Part shown: piece after piece, positions 55,149 through 63,858 of the stretch | Layout of the letters: the number at the start of each line of letters is the position of its first letter | Position numbering within the stretch: position 1 is the stretch's first letter | NCBI GenBank assembly: GCA_963726335.1 | Contig: CAVSCD010000012.1 | Span: 620,001 to 684,000, forward strand | Length of the DNA: 64,000 nt | Direction of reading: 5' to 3' | Source of the DNA: CAVSCD01 sp963726335 | GTDB taxonomy: Bacteria > Acidobacteriota > Aminicenantia > Aminicenantales > UBA8522 | The notes under the pieces: generated by a model | What the model was told of the DNA's origin: nothing | Databases searched by the model: none | What the model saw: the letters and a program-made list of their open reading frames with translations, nothing else | Translations under genes and position numbers: made by a program

Positions 55149-56402
55149 TTATTCTTTTTTCTTTTCTTCAAGCTGGACGGCGGTCCCGTCCTTGAGCTCG
55201 CGGAGGGCGCTGTAGGGTCCGACGATGACCTCCTGCCCCTCCTTTATGCCCGAGGCGATCTCGATATCCAGGCCGCCGATGATCCCCTTAACCACGGGGT
55301 AGAACTTGGCCTGGCCGTTCTCCAGCAGGTAAACTCCCTCCTCCTCGACCTTGTCTTTCTTCGAGGGATCGGAGTTATCCTTTTCCCGGAGGACCAGGGC
55401 GGATATGGGCACCGCCAGGACGCCCTTTTTCTCGGCCGTGATGATGTCCGCGGAAGCCGAGAGGCCCGGCTTCAGCGACTTGGGAGGTTCGTCCAGGGTG
55501 ATCTTCACCAGGAAATCCCGTGATTCCTCCTGGGTGACGCTGAGTTTTTCGATCGCCGAGCTGCCGATCTCGGTGACGGAACCCTTGAGGACCTGGTTCG
55601 GAAGCGCGTCCACCTTGATGTCCGCGACCTCTCCGAGCTTAACCCCCACGACGTCGGTTTCGTCGACCTCGACTTCGACCTCCATCTCGGAGAGATCGGC
55701 GATCGTCATCAGGACGGTCCCGGGATTGTTCATCGTCCCGATCACGGCCACTTCCCCCTCTTCGACCTTGAGGCTGGTGATCATGCCGTCGATCGGCGAG
55801 TTGTAGACGGTCTTGTCCAGGTTGTCCATGGTGCTCTTGAGCGAGGCCTGCGCCTGCTGGATCTGGTGGCGGATAGCCTGGACCTCGGCCCGGCTGACCT
55901 CCGCCTGGACCTTGGCCGCCTCCAGCTGCTCCTGGGAGATGAGCTGGCTCTCGAAGAGCTGTGTCTGGCGATTATAGCTGTTGGCGTCCATCTTCATCCG
56001 CGCCTCGGACTGGATGAGCTGGGACCGGTAGGCCTGGATCAGGGCCCTGTCCCGCTCGGCGATGGCCTCGTACTGAGCCGAATCGAGCTTAAGCAGGAAA
56101 TCCCCTTCCTTCACCTCCTGGCCTTCGACGACGCCGATCTTGATGATGCGGCCCGGGACATGGGCGCTGATGTTGATATTCTTTTTCGGCTTGACTTCGC
56201 CCGAAGCCGAGATGATCGACGTCAAATCGTGCCGGGCGATCTTTTGGGTCGTGACCTGGATCGACTTTTCCCTCTTGGACCTCACGGCCATAAGTCCGAC
56301 GACCGCGGCCAGGACGAGGATCGAGGCGATGATGATTATCTTTTTTTTCTTGGAGCGCCGAGGCGGGGAGGCCGGGACGGCCTGGGTTTCAGGTTCGTTC
56401 AT
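55149..56402 (-). CDS. Periplasmic adaptor (MacA/RND membrane-fusion-like) protein
   Basis: A 417-residue membrane-fusion protein: one N-terminal helix (IIIIASILVLAAVVGLMAV) after a basic stretch RRSKKKK, then a lipoyl/barrel-sandwich half-motif (SGEVKPKKNINISAHVPGRI), a long coiled coil of about 100 residues, and the second half (SPIDGMITSLKVEEGEVAVIG). It would link an ABC unit in the inner membrane to the outer membrane. There is no clear ribosome site; another ATG 11 codons upstream (MRYRIIW), close to a TATAAG box, is also possible. Confidence 0.85.
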   Translation of the reverse strand: MNEPETQAVPASPPRRSKKKKIIIIASILVLAAVVGLMAVRSKREKSIQVTTQKIARHDLTSIISASGEVKPKKNINISAHVPGRIIKIGVVEGQEVKEGDFLLKLDSAQYEAIAERDRALIQAYRSQLIQSEARMKMDANSYNRQTQLFESQLISQEQLEAAKVQAEVSRAEVQAIRHQIQQAQASLKSTMDNLDKTVYNSPIDGMITSLKVEEGEVAVIGTMNNPGTVLMTIADLSEMEVEVEVDETDVVGVKLGEVADIKVDALPNQVLKGSVTEIGSSAIEKLSVTQEESRDFLVKITLDEPPKSLKPGLSASADIITAEKKGVLAVPISALVLREKDNSDPSKKDKVEEEGVYLLENGQAKFYPVVKGIIGGLDIEIASGIKEGQEVIVGPYSALRELKDGTAVQLEEKKKE

Positions 56403-56499
56403 GGTTTTTTTTCGCCAGATGATCCGATATCTCATGTTTTCTGATTTCTTATAATAATATAATGCGGTCGAAAGGGCAAAAGTCTCCGGAAGCATAGGC

Positions 56500-56684
56500 A
56501 GCTCTTGGGTATGGTCCTTCCGCCTCTCGCGCCGCGCAGGTCCGACGCCGATCCCCTTGCCCCCGGCCCCCGGGAACAAGTCCCTCGGTTCGGCGCCAAG
56601 GCCGACGGGCCCCCTCCGCTACCGGCTCCGGGCGCCTCCCATCCGTCACTGCTGACGCGTCACAAACGGAGACATGCCGGAAGA
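56500..56684. repeat. GC-rich structured intergenic stretch, resembles the 26.9-kb hairpin
   Basis: This stretch holds no gene. It has dense C and G runs and partial palindromes (GGCCCCCGGG, TCGGCGCCAAGGCCGACG). The segment GCGCAGGTCCGACGCCGAT is close to GCGCAGGGTCGGACGGCGAT at 26907-26926, so it may be a diverged copy of the same repeat family, but I see no terminal inverted repeats here. Confidence 0.45.
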
Positions 56685-56713
56685 TTGCGTGCCGCCGCGC
56701 GTCTTGATAAAAT
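56685..56713 (+). promoter_or_regulatory. Promoter of the inositol monophosphatase gene, probably leaderless
   Basis: TTGCGT (56685-56690), 17 bases, TAAAAT (56708-56713), nine bases to the ATG, and no ribosome site. Confidence 0.6.
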
Positions 56714-56722
56714 AACGGGCTC

Positions 56723-57547
56723 ATGAGCCAGTGGTTGGAGTTCCTGCCGGCGGCCCGGGAAGCGGCCGAGGCCGCGGGACGATTGTTGCGGCGCGGGCTG
56801 GACGAGGCCAAGGATGTCGGCTACAAGGGAGCCGTCGACCTCGTGACGAACTTCGACGGTCTGGCCCAGGAGGTCATCGTCGACCGGATCTCGTCGGTTT
56901 ACCCCCGTCATGCCGTTCTCGCCGAGGAGGGGCTCCGCCCGGCCGGGGAGTCCGAATTCCTCTGGGTGATCGACCCTCTGGACGGGACGACCAATTTCGC
57001 CCACGGGCTGCCCGTCTTTGCCGTGTCGATCGGTCTCGTGTTCCGGGGCGCGCCCGTCCTCGGTGTCGTCTTCGATCCCGTCCGCGAGGACATGTTCACG
57101 GCGGCGGCCGGAGGCGGGGCCTATCTCGGCGGTCGAAGCATCCGGGTCTCGAACGTGGACGACCTGGACCGGAGCCTCCTGGCGACCGGGTTTCCTTATG
57201 ACATCCGGGAGAGCCCTGTCAACAACCTCGACCATTTTCAAAATTTCTGCCTGAGGGCCCAGGCGGTGAGACGCTGCGGGTCGGCGGCCCTCGACCTCTG
57301 CTATTTGGCCTGCGGCCGCTTCGACGGCTTCTGGGAGCTGAAGCTCAAGCCCTGGGATGTGGCGGCGGGCACGCTCATCGTCACGGAAGCGGGCGGCCGG
57401 GTGACGGACCTCGATGGAGGGGCATTCCGGATCGACAACGGAGAAACGGTGGCGACAAACAGCTTGATCCACGAAGCCATGCTGGCGGTCCTCAGGCTCG
57501 GGCGCCGGGCCGGACGTCCGCCCGCCGGAGAGGCGGTGAACCGGTGA
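56723..57547 (+). CDS. suhB: Inositol monophosphatase family protein
   Basis: A 274-residue Mg-dependent, Li-sensitive sugar phosphatase fold: LAEEGLRP with the metal Glu, IDPLDGTTNFAHGLP near residue 83 and KPWDVAAGTLIVTEAGGRVTDLDG near 215, the family's two signatures. It removes phosphate from inositol-1-phosphate or similar compounds (possibly also 3'-phosphoadenosine phosphate). Its stop overlaps the start of the lectin-like gene, which suggests translational coupling. Confidence 0.9.
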   Translation: MSQWLEFLPAAREAAEAAGRLLRRGLDEAKDVGYKGAVDLVTNFDGLAQEVIVDRISSVYPRHAVLAEEGLRPAGESEFLWVIDPLDGTTNFAHGLPVFAVSIGLVFRGAPVLGVVFDPVREDMFTAAAGGGAYLGGRSIRVSNVDDLDRSLLATGFPYDIRESPVNNLDHFQNFCLRAQAVRRCGSAALDLCYLACGRFDGFWELKLKPWDVAAGTLIVTEAGGRVTDLDGGAFRIDNGETVATNSLIHEAMLAVLRLGRRAGRPPAGEAVNR

Positions 57548-58113
57548 CCTTCAGTCGCGTCTCGACCCGGCGGGGATTATGGCTCGGCCCCGCATCCCTG
57601 GCTGTACTCGGTCTTGGGGCGCTCGCGGCGATTGCCCAGGAAACCGCCCCCCTCGCCGGTTCGGAACCGGGCGAGGCCAGGACGGTGGTGGTCGCGGTCG
57701 CCGGCGCCGAGGCCTGGACCGATACCGGTCTCGAGGTGGCCTCCGGGGACATGGTCTCTTTCAGGGCCGAGGGGAACATTACCCTGCAGAAGGGGAATCC
57801 GGAAGCCGAGTGCGGTCCCGGCGGCTACGACCTCCAGACCCTGCAGCAGCCGCTCACGGGACGGAGGCTGGGCTCGCTCATCGGCAAGGTGGTCATCGGC
57901 GTCACCGTGCTGATCGACGAACAGACGAAAGAGGAACGGCGGGAGGAGGCGGCGGTGTTTTTTTATGTGGGGGCGGAGAGCCGTGTCGAGATGCCGGCCA
58001 AGGGCCGCCTGTTCCTGGGGATCAATGAAAACGTCATCGGCGACAATGCGGGCGAATTCCGGGTGACGGTGACGGCGCCCCGGGCGAGGGAACCGCTTTC
58101 CGCCCGGGACTGA
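57544..58113 (+). CDS. Exported protein with PA-IL (LecA)-like domain
   Basis: A 189-residue protein with a signal-like N-terminus (RRGLWLGPASLAVLGLGALAAIAQ). After residue 45 it resembles the galactose-binding PA-IL lectin fold: WTDTGLEVASGDMVSFRAEGNITL, and GRLFLGINENVIGDNAGEFRVTV with the Asp-Asn pair near the C-terminus that binds calcium and sugar in LecA. It would be periplasmic or secreted and carbohydrate-binding. It starts with GTG inside the end of the monophosphatase gene. Confidence 0.7.
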   Translation: MTFSRVSTRRGLWLGPASLAVLGLGALAAIAQETAPLAGSEPGEARTVVVAVAGAEAWTDTGLEVASGDMVSFRAEGNITLQKGNPEAECGPGGYDLQTLQQPLTGRRLGSLIGKVVIGVTVLIDEQTKEERREEAAVFFYVGAESRVEMPAKGRLFLGINENVIGDNAGEFRVTVTAPRAREPLSARD

Positions 58114-58120
58114 GGGCGGC

Positions 58121-59476
58121 TTATTTCGGCTGGCCGTTGACCCTCGCTTGGAACCTTTCCATGAACTGGGTGTCGTACTTTCCCTGGATGAAGTCGGTAT
58201 CGGCCAGGATCTGAAGATGGAGGGGGAGGTTGGTTTTGATCCCGACCACGGTCGTCATCTCCAGCGCGGCCTGCATTTTCTTGATGGCCAGCGGCCGCGA
58301 CGGCGCCTGGACGGCGATCTTGGCTACGAGCGAATCATAATCCGGGGGGATCTTCCAGCCCTGGTAGGCCGCCGAGTCCACCCGGACGCCGTGGCCTCCC
58401 GGGAAGACCAGGAAATCGATCGTCCCCGGGCTTGGGCTGTAAGTTACCGGGTCCTCGGCGTTGATCCGGCACTCGATGCTGTGGCCCCGCATCTTCATGT
58501 CATCCGGGATGGCCAGCTTCTCGCCCGCCGCGATCCGGATTTGCTCCTGAACGAGGTCGACGTTATAGACCATTTCGGTGATGGGGTGCTCGACCTGGAT
58601 CCGCGTGTTGGCTTCCATGAAGTAGAAGCTTCCCCGCTCGTCCAGGAGGAACTCGAAGGTCCCGAGACTGTCGTACTTGATGTGTTCGGCCGCGTCGGCG
58701 GCGGCCTTGACGAGCTTTCGCCGCAGCCGCTCATCCACGGCGGTCGAGGGGGTTTCTTCGATAATCTTCTGGTGCTTCCTCTGGATGGAGCACTCCCGCT
58801 CGCCGAGCGCGATCACATGGCCGTGCTTGTCGCCGATCACCTGGATCTCGATGTGCCGGGCGGAGGAGATGTATCGCTCAATATACAATGAGGGGTCGCT
58901 GAAGGCGGCCTGAGCTTCCGTCTGCGCCAGCCCGAACTGCTCCTCGAGCTGAGCCAGCGACCGGGCGATGCGCATGCCTTTGCCGCCGCCGCCGGCCGCC
59001 GCCTTGATGATGACCGGAAAGCCGATCTTCTTGGCGACCTTTTTCGCCTGGGCGAGGTCCTGGACGATCTCGTCGCTCCCCGGGATGATGGGCAGATGGG
59101 CCTTCTTCATCTCCTGGCGCGCCAGGCTCTTGTTGCCCATCAGCTTGATCAGCGGCGCCGAAGGGCCGATGAAGGCGATCCCGGATGACTCGCAGATCTC
59201 GGCGAAGCGGGCGTTTTCGGCCAGGAAGCCGTAGCCGGGGTGGATGGCGTCCGCCTTGGTGACCTCGGCGGCGCTCAGCAGGTTCGGCATGTTGAGATAG
59301 CTTTCCGAAGCCCGGGCTGGGCCGATGCAGATCTTCTCGTCGGCCAGCACCGTGTGGAGCGCGTTCCGGTCGGGTTCGGAGTAGGCGGCCACCGTCTTCA
59401 ACCCCAGTTCCCGGCAGGCGCGGACGATCCGGAGGGCGATCTCTCCCCGGTTGGCGACCAGAACCTTCGAAAACAT
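58121..59476 (-). CDS. accC: Acetyl-CoA carboxylase biotin carboxylase subunit
   Basis: A 451-residue ATP-grasp enzyme that carboxylates biotin on AccB with bicarbonate in the first step of fatty-acid synthesis. Visible: MFSKVLVANRGEIALRIVRA, the glycine-rich loop KAAAGGGGKGMRIA, the ERECSIQRKHQKIIEE region and EANTRIQVEHPITEMVYNVD. Length and motifs are normal. It lies five bases after accB. Confidence 0.96.
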   Translation of the reverse strand: MFSKVLVANRGEIALRIVRACRELGLKTVAAYSEPDRNALHTVLADEKICIGPARASESYLNMPNLLSAAEVTKADAIHPGYGFLAENARFAEICESSGIAFIGPSAPLIKLMGNKSLARQEMKKAHLPIIPGSDEIVQDLAQAKKVAKKIGFPVIIKAAAGGGGKGMRIARSLAQLEEQFGLAQTEAQAAFSDPSLYIERYISSARHIEIQVIGDKHGHVIALGERECSIQRKHQKIIEETPSTAVDERLRRKLVKAAADAAEHIKYDSLGTFEFLLDERGSFYFMEANTRIQVEHPITEMVYNVDLVQEQIRIAAGEKLAIPDDMKMRGHSIECRINAEDPVTYSPSPGTIDFLVFPGGHGVRVDSAAYQGWKIPPDYDSLVAKIAVQAPSRPLAIKKMQAALEMTTVVGIKTNLPLHLQILADTDFIQGKYDTQFMERFQARVNGQPK

Positions 59477-59481
59477 GAGGC

Positions 59482-59955
59482 TCAGGACCCCGGCCTGACG
59501 GCGAACAGCCTTTGGCCGTACTCGACGGATTTGCCGTTTTCCACGAAGATCTCCATGACTTCGCCGTCGACGTCGCTCTCGATCTCATTCATGAGCTTCA
59601 TGGCTTCGATGATACAGAGGGTCTGGCTCTTCTTGACCTGCTCCCCGATCTCAACGTACGGTTCCGAGGCCGGGTCGGGGGCGCGGTAGAACGTTCCCAC
59701 CATGGGGGACGTGACGTAATGAATGTTATGGCTCGATTCCTGCGCCTTCGCGAAATCGAGAGAGGAACCGGACGTCGGCATCGGCTGGGGCGGGGCGGTC
59801 TGGGCGGGCACGGGCCCCGCCTGGGCGGGTTGGGCGGCCCCCCGCGCGATCTTTATCTTGAATCCCTCGACCTCGAGCTCAAACTGGGTCAGGTTCTTTT
59901 CTTCAAGAAAGCTCACGAGCTTCGTGATCTCGTCATAGTCGATCTTCATGCTCAT
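59482..59955 (-). CDS. accB: Acetyl-CoA carboxylase biotin carboxyl carrier protein
   Basis: A 157-residue protein with an N-terminal helical domain, a proline/alanine-rich linker (AAQPAQAGPVPAQTAPPQP) and a biotinyl domain ending in CIIEAMKLMNEIESDVDGEV, whose Lys carries biotin. The chosen ATG (MSMKIDYDEI) follows GGAGGAC by about eight bases; an ATG two codons later is also possible. It forms the usual accBC operon. Confidence 0.95.
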   Translation of the reverse strand: MSMKIDYDEITKLVSFLEEKNLTQFELEVEGFKIKIARGAAQPAQAGPVPAQTAPPQPMPTSGSSLDFAKAQESSHNIHYVTSPMVGTFYRAPDPASEPYVEIGEQVKKSQTLCIIEAMKLMNEIESDVDGEVMEIFVENGKSVEYGQRLFAVRPGS

Positions 59956-60033
59956 CTGGCTGTCCTCCAAAGAGGTCAAAGACGGATTAATTATCTTGAT
60001 CCGAAGGCGGCTATATGTTTCTGAGCGGATACC

Positions 60034-60062
60034 ACGTTATGCGCAACGCCGGGGTTTGTCAA
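60034..60062 (-). promoter_or_regulatory. Promoter of accBC
   Basis: On the minus strand, TTGACA (60062-60057), 17 bases, TAACGT (60039-60034). The leader to accB would be about 70 bases, with a GGAGGA ribosome site. Confidence 0.5.
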
Positions 60063-60082
60063 GTCGGATCGTCTCCGGCCGG

Positions 60083-60112
60083 TTGACTTGAACGGGATCA
60101 ATCTCCTAAGAT
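60083..60112 (+). promoter_or_regulatory. Promoter of ffh
   Basis: TTGACT (60083-60088), an 18-base spacer, TAAGAT (60107-60112), then a leader of about 34 bases with AGGAGAG before the GTG start of ffh. Confidence 0.5.
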
Positions 60113-60152
60113 GGAAATCCGCAGTACCTAATTTTCAGGAGAGATCCACAGA

Positions 60153-61484
60153 GTGTTCGACCAGCTTTCGGCGCGCCTGGAGAAGGTGATGAAATTCCTT
60201 CGGGGAGAAGGAAAGATCACCGAAAAGAACATGGCCGAAGCCCTCCGGATGATCCGGCTCGCCCTGCTCGAGGCCGACGTCAACTACAAGGTGGTCAAGG
60301 ACATCGTCGAGAAGATCCGGGTCAAGGCTCTGAACCAGGCGGTGTTGGACAGCCTGACACCCGCCCAGCAGGTGATCAAGATCGTCAGGGACGAGTTGAC
60401 CGCCATCCTGGGCCAGGAGGCCAAACCCCTGCGCTTTTCCGGGCAGCCGCCCTCCATTTTCATGCTGGTCGGTCTTCAGGGTTCCGGAAAGACGACCTCC
60501 TGCGGCAAGCTGGCCAAGTGGGCGCTGGGCCTGAATAAAAGCCCCCTCCTCGTCTCCTTCGACCTCAGGCGGCCGGCCGCCCAGGACCAGCTCAGGATGA
60601 TCGCCGGCCAGCTCGGACTCCCTTTTTATGAAATGAGCTCGGAGCAGATGGCTTCTCCCGAAAAGGCCCTGAAAGAGCTCGTCCAGCACACAAGGAACCG
60701 GGGCCATGACCCTCTGATCGTGGATACCGCCGGCAGGCTCCATATCGACGAGGAGCTGATGGCCGAGCTGAAGCTGGTCAGGGAGACGCTCCAGCCCTCG
60801 GAGATCATTTACGTGGGCGACGCCATGACCGGTCAGGACGCGGTCCGGTCGGCCCAGGCCTTCGAGGATAAGATCGGCCTGACGGCGGTCATCCTGACCA
60901 AGCTTGACGGCGACGCCAGAGGGGGGGCCGCCCTGTCCATCGTCTCCGTGACCGGGAAGCCCATCAAGTTCATCGGCACCGGCGAGAGGTTCGACAAGCT
61001 CGAGGTCTTCCACCCGGACCGGATGGCCTCCCGGATCCTGGGGATGGGCGACATCCTGAGCCTGATCGAGAGAGCCGAGGGGGAGGCGGACGTCCAGGAA
61101 GCCGAGGAGCTGGCCCGGCGGCTGAGCCGCGACGAATTCACGCTCGAGGATTTTCTAAAGCAGCTCCGGCAGATCAAGAAGCTGGGGTCAATCTCGCAGC
61201 TCCTGAAGTACCTGCCGACGAGCGGGCCGTTCAAGAACGTTTCCGGCGCCGACATGGATGACAAGAAGGTCCTCCACTTCGAGGCGATCATCAATTCGAT
61301 GACCCCGCGGGAGAGGCAGGAACCGAAGATCGTCGACGGCCGCCGCCGGCTGCGGATCGCCAGGGGCAGCGGGCGCCCCGTCTTCGAGGTCAACCAGCTC
61401 CTCAAGCAGTTCATGGAAATGAGGCGGATGATGAAAAAGTCCGAGTTCAAGAAGGTCATCTCCCGGATCCCCGGCGGGCGGTGA
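60153..61484 (+). CDS. ffh: Signal recognition particle protein Ffh
   Basis: A 443-residue GTPase that binds signal sequences and 4.5S RNA and delivers ribosomes to FtsY. The N domain is followed by the G domain: G1 GLQGSGKTT, DLRRPAAQDQL, G3 DTAGR and TKLDGDARGG. The methionine-rich M domain runs from about 330 with LLKYLP, SMTPRER, RIARGSGRPVFEVNQLLKQF and MEMRRMMKK. It starts with GTG after AGGAGAG. Confidence 0.96.
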   Translation: MFDQLSARLEKVMKFLRGEGKITEKNMAEALRMIRLALLEADVNYKVVKDIVEKIRVKALNQAVLDSLTPAQQVIKIVRDELTAILGQEAKPLRFSGQPPSIFMLVGLQGSGKTTSCGKLAKWALGLNKSPLLVSFDLRRPAAQDQLRMIAGQLGLPFYEMSSEQMASPEKALKELVQHTRNRGHDPLIVDTAGRLHIDEELMAELKLVRETLQPSEIIYVGDAMTGQDAVRSAQAFEDKIGLTAVILTKLDGDARGGAALSIVSVTGKPIKFIGTGERFDKLEVFHPDRMASRILGMGDILSLIERAEGEADVQEAEELARRLSRDEFTLEDFLKQLRQIKKLGSISQLLKYLPTSGPFKNVSGADMDDKKVLHFEAIINSMTPRERQEPKIVDGRRRLRIARGSGRPVFEVNQLLKQFMEMRRMMKKSEFKKVISRIPGGR

Positions 61485-61561
61485 GAGCGAACAGCGACAC
61501 GAATCTCTTCGCTCCGCTTCCCCCCGGCGGGAGCGCATGGGCGAGGGGATGGAGGATGAAT

Positions 61562-63838
61562 ATGGCTTCGAATGAATCCTGCCGCAAATTCTTTACAGTC
61601 ACGTCCCTTGTTCTTGTTTTGAGCCTGGTTCTTTTTTCAGCCTTCGCCTGCCGGACGCCGGCCTCTCCGGCGCCGTCGGCCGGTCGGCAGCTGTCCGTCG
61701 ATGTCCAGGTGGACAGGGCGCGCCCGAAGGCCGGCGAAGCGGTCGGGGTGACGGTCGTCATCAGCTCACCTAAGCCGCTCCGGGGCCTCAAGATCAGCGC
61801 CCGCGCCTTCGTCCCGACCCGCGGCGCCACGGCCCTCGACCTCCGGCCGGCCGGCGAACCGGGCCCGAGCGAGGTCCGCTATCAGGGTTCCATGACTCTG
61901 GGCCCGGAATCCGCCGAGGGCCTGTACGGCCTGACCGTTGAGGCCGTGCGGGGCGAGGAGAAGGCTTACGGCAAAGCCACTTTTCTGGTGGGGAAAGTCG
62001 TGGCCGATTTCCTGGCCGTGAGCGTCGTTCCGGACGAGAACATCGAAGAGGACCTCAAGGGCTATTACGAGGATTTCCGGAAAACCGGAGGGAACCTGGT
62101 CATCATCCACGACTTCATCACCGATATGGCCCACTATCCTTCGCGGGTCTGCTCGAAGGCGGCGGCCGCCGGCTCCCCCGAGGATAAAGTCACCCTCGCC
62201 CTTCGCCTGGCGGAGCAGTTCGGACTGACAACGCTCCTGACCGCCGCCTGGGATATGACGCGGCCCATGCCTTATGCCGAATGCCTGGCCGGCACCAAGG
62301 AGATCATCGGTGAGCTCTGGGGTATCTACGGCTCGAACCCGGCCCTGGCCGGCTTTTACAGCTACCAGGAGGGGAGCGGGACGTACCTCGCGGCGCAAAT
62401 GCGGGAATTCGCCGCGGCTGTGAAGTCCCACAATCGCGGGCTGCTGACGGCTTGCGCCCCGTATATCGACGACCCGCTCCTGGCCGGCTATCTCTCCTCG
62501 ATCGACGACCTCGACATCGTCATCTACCAGGGAGCGGTCATGGCCTCCTACCGCCCGGATAACAGGAAGTGCTTCCCGCCGCGCCGGACCAAGGACTTTA
62601 CCAGCCTCTCGGCCGGCGCGACCCGGGCGCGCAACAAGATCACGATCTCCCACGTCGAGCTCTTCGGCTACCTCGAAAAACAGGTGGCCGGCATCTATCT
62701 CGCCAGCCCCGAGGATATCCGCTCGCAGATCCTGAGCGCGGCGACCTGCTTCGGTCCGGACGGGATTTCTTTCTTCAATTATTATTACTGCATCCATCGC
62801 CTCGGTCAGAAATCCCCGGCGGTCGAGGCCTCCCGTCAGGCCGTCTTGGAAGCCATGGCGGCGTACAACCTGATCGCCAGGTCGAGCGCCACCGTCACGA
62901 GCCGCCTCGGAGTCTATATCCCCTACACCGATTGGTGGTCGGACCGCTGGACGAGCACCGTTGTCCCGGCGCTCGATGGGCTCCGGCGGCTGGGCGTCAG
63001 CCCGGACATCCTGCCGTTCATCCCGCCGCCGGGAGAAGAGATCCTGCCGTACTACCCTCTCCACCTCAACCCCGAGCAGCTGGCTTTCCTGAAGGCCAAT
63101 GATTATGTCCTGGTCCTGGCGGATATCGGCGGTTTCCAGGACACGGACGGCCTCCTCATCAAGAAGTTCATCGAGGACGGCGGGCGGGTCGTCTTTTTCG
63201 GCAGCCGCGTCCCTTATACCAGGACCTACGGCCGCGATGAGGCCAGCGGGGGCCGGGAGAACCCGGCCAAGAGCCACACGGCGATCCGGGTCGTCCGGGC
63301 GCTTCAAGGGCGGGTGAAGGCCGGGACGGCCTTCCGGTTCGCGGCCATCGAATCTCCGTCATGGACGGCGACGAGCGGGACAGCGGTCTCGGTATTCGAA
63401 GACGGCGGCGCCGCGGTCCTCAGGAACACGTTCGGCCGGGGCACGTGTTTTACGATCCCGCTGACTCTTAAGGACGCGGTGCGCGTGATGCCGGACCTGG
63501 TGCGGGATATTTTCGACGAGGCGCTGGGCGGGGGGGACGGGGAGGCCGCCGCGCCGCGGAACCGGCGCCCCTTCGATGTCATCGGCCTGGACGAGGATTC
63601 CGACATCGCCATGTCGCCGGCGGGGGAGCGCCCGGTCGTCGCCGTCGTGAATTATAAGAACCGGGCCGTGGGCATCGATTTGCGCCCGCTGGGCCTGGAG
63701 CCGGCGGCCGCTTATACGCTCACGGACCTCAGGACCGGGCAGGCCGTCCGGACGGGCTCGGGGAAGGACCTGGCTCGGGTCGGCCTCTCCATACCGGCGG
63801 TGGACTTCATTTGCCTGTCGCTGGCCCGGAATGAATAG
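61562..63838 (+). CDS. Glycosidase-like lipoprotein (DUF4434-type TIM barrel)
   Basis: A 758-residue protein with a lipoprotein leader (TSLVLVLSLVLFSAFAC). A small beta domain (residues 40-130) is followed by a TIM-barrel-like region resembling DUF4434 glycosidase-type barrels (GNLVIIHDFIT, LAGFYSYQEGSG, FFNYYYCIHRLG), then a glutamine-amidotransferase-like domain (YVLVLADIGGFQDTDG) with a C-terminal beta domain, as in beta-galactosidase trimerisation regions. It is probably membrane-anchored and acts on glycans. GGAGG lies six bases before the chosen ATG (MASNESC); other in-frame starts lie upstream. Confidence 0.7.
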   Translation: MASNESCRKFFTVTSLVLVLSLVLFSAFACRTPASPAPSAGRQLSVDVQVDRARPKAGEAVGVTVVISSPKPLRGLKISARAFVPTRGATALDLRPAGEPGPSEVRYQGSMTLGPESAEGLYGLTVEAVRGEEKAYGKATFLVGKVVADFLAVSVVPDENIEEDLKGYYEDFRKTGGNLVIIHDFITDMAHYPSRVCSKAAAAGSPEDKVTLALRLAEQFGLTTLLTAAWDMTRPMPYAECLAGTKEIIGELWGIYGSNPALAGFYSYQEGSGTYLAAQMREFAAAVKSHNRGLLTACAPYIDDPLLAGYLSSIDDLDIVIYQGAVMASYRPDNRKCFPPRRTKDFTSLSAGATRARNKITISHVELFGYLEKQVAGIYLASPEDIRSQILSAATCFGPDGISFFNYYYCIHRLGQKSPAVEASRQAVLEAMAAYNLIARSSATVTSRLGVYIPYTDWWSDRWTSTVVPALDGLRRLGVSPDILPFIPPPGEEILPYYPLHLNPEQLAFLKANDYVLVLADIGGFQDTDGLLIKKFIEDGGRVVFFGSRVPYTRTYGRDEASGGRENPAKSHTAIRVVRALQGRVKAGTAFRFAAIESPSWTATSGTAVSVFEDGGAAVLRNTFGRGTCFTIPLTLKDAVRVMPDLVRDIFDEALGGGDGEAAAPRNRRPFDVIGLDEDSDIAMSPAGERPVVAVVNYKNRAVGIDLRPLGLEPAAAYTLTDLRTGQAVRTGSGKDLARVGLSIPAVDFICLSLARNE

Positions 63839-63858
63839 GCCGGATCGAGGAAAGCCCG

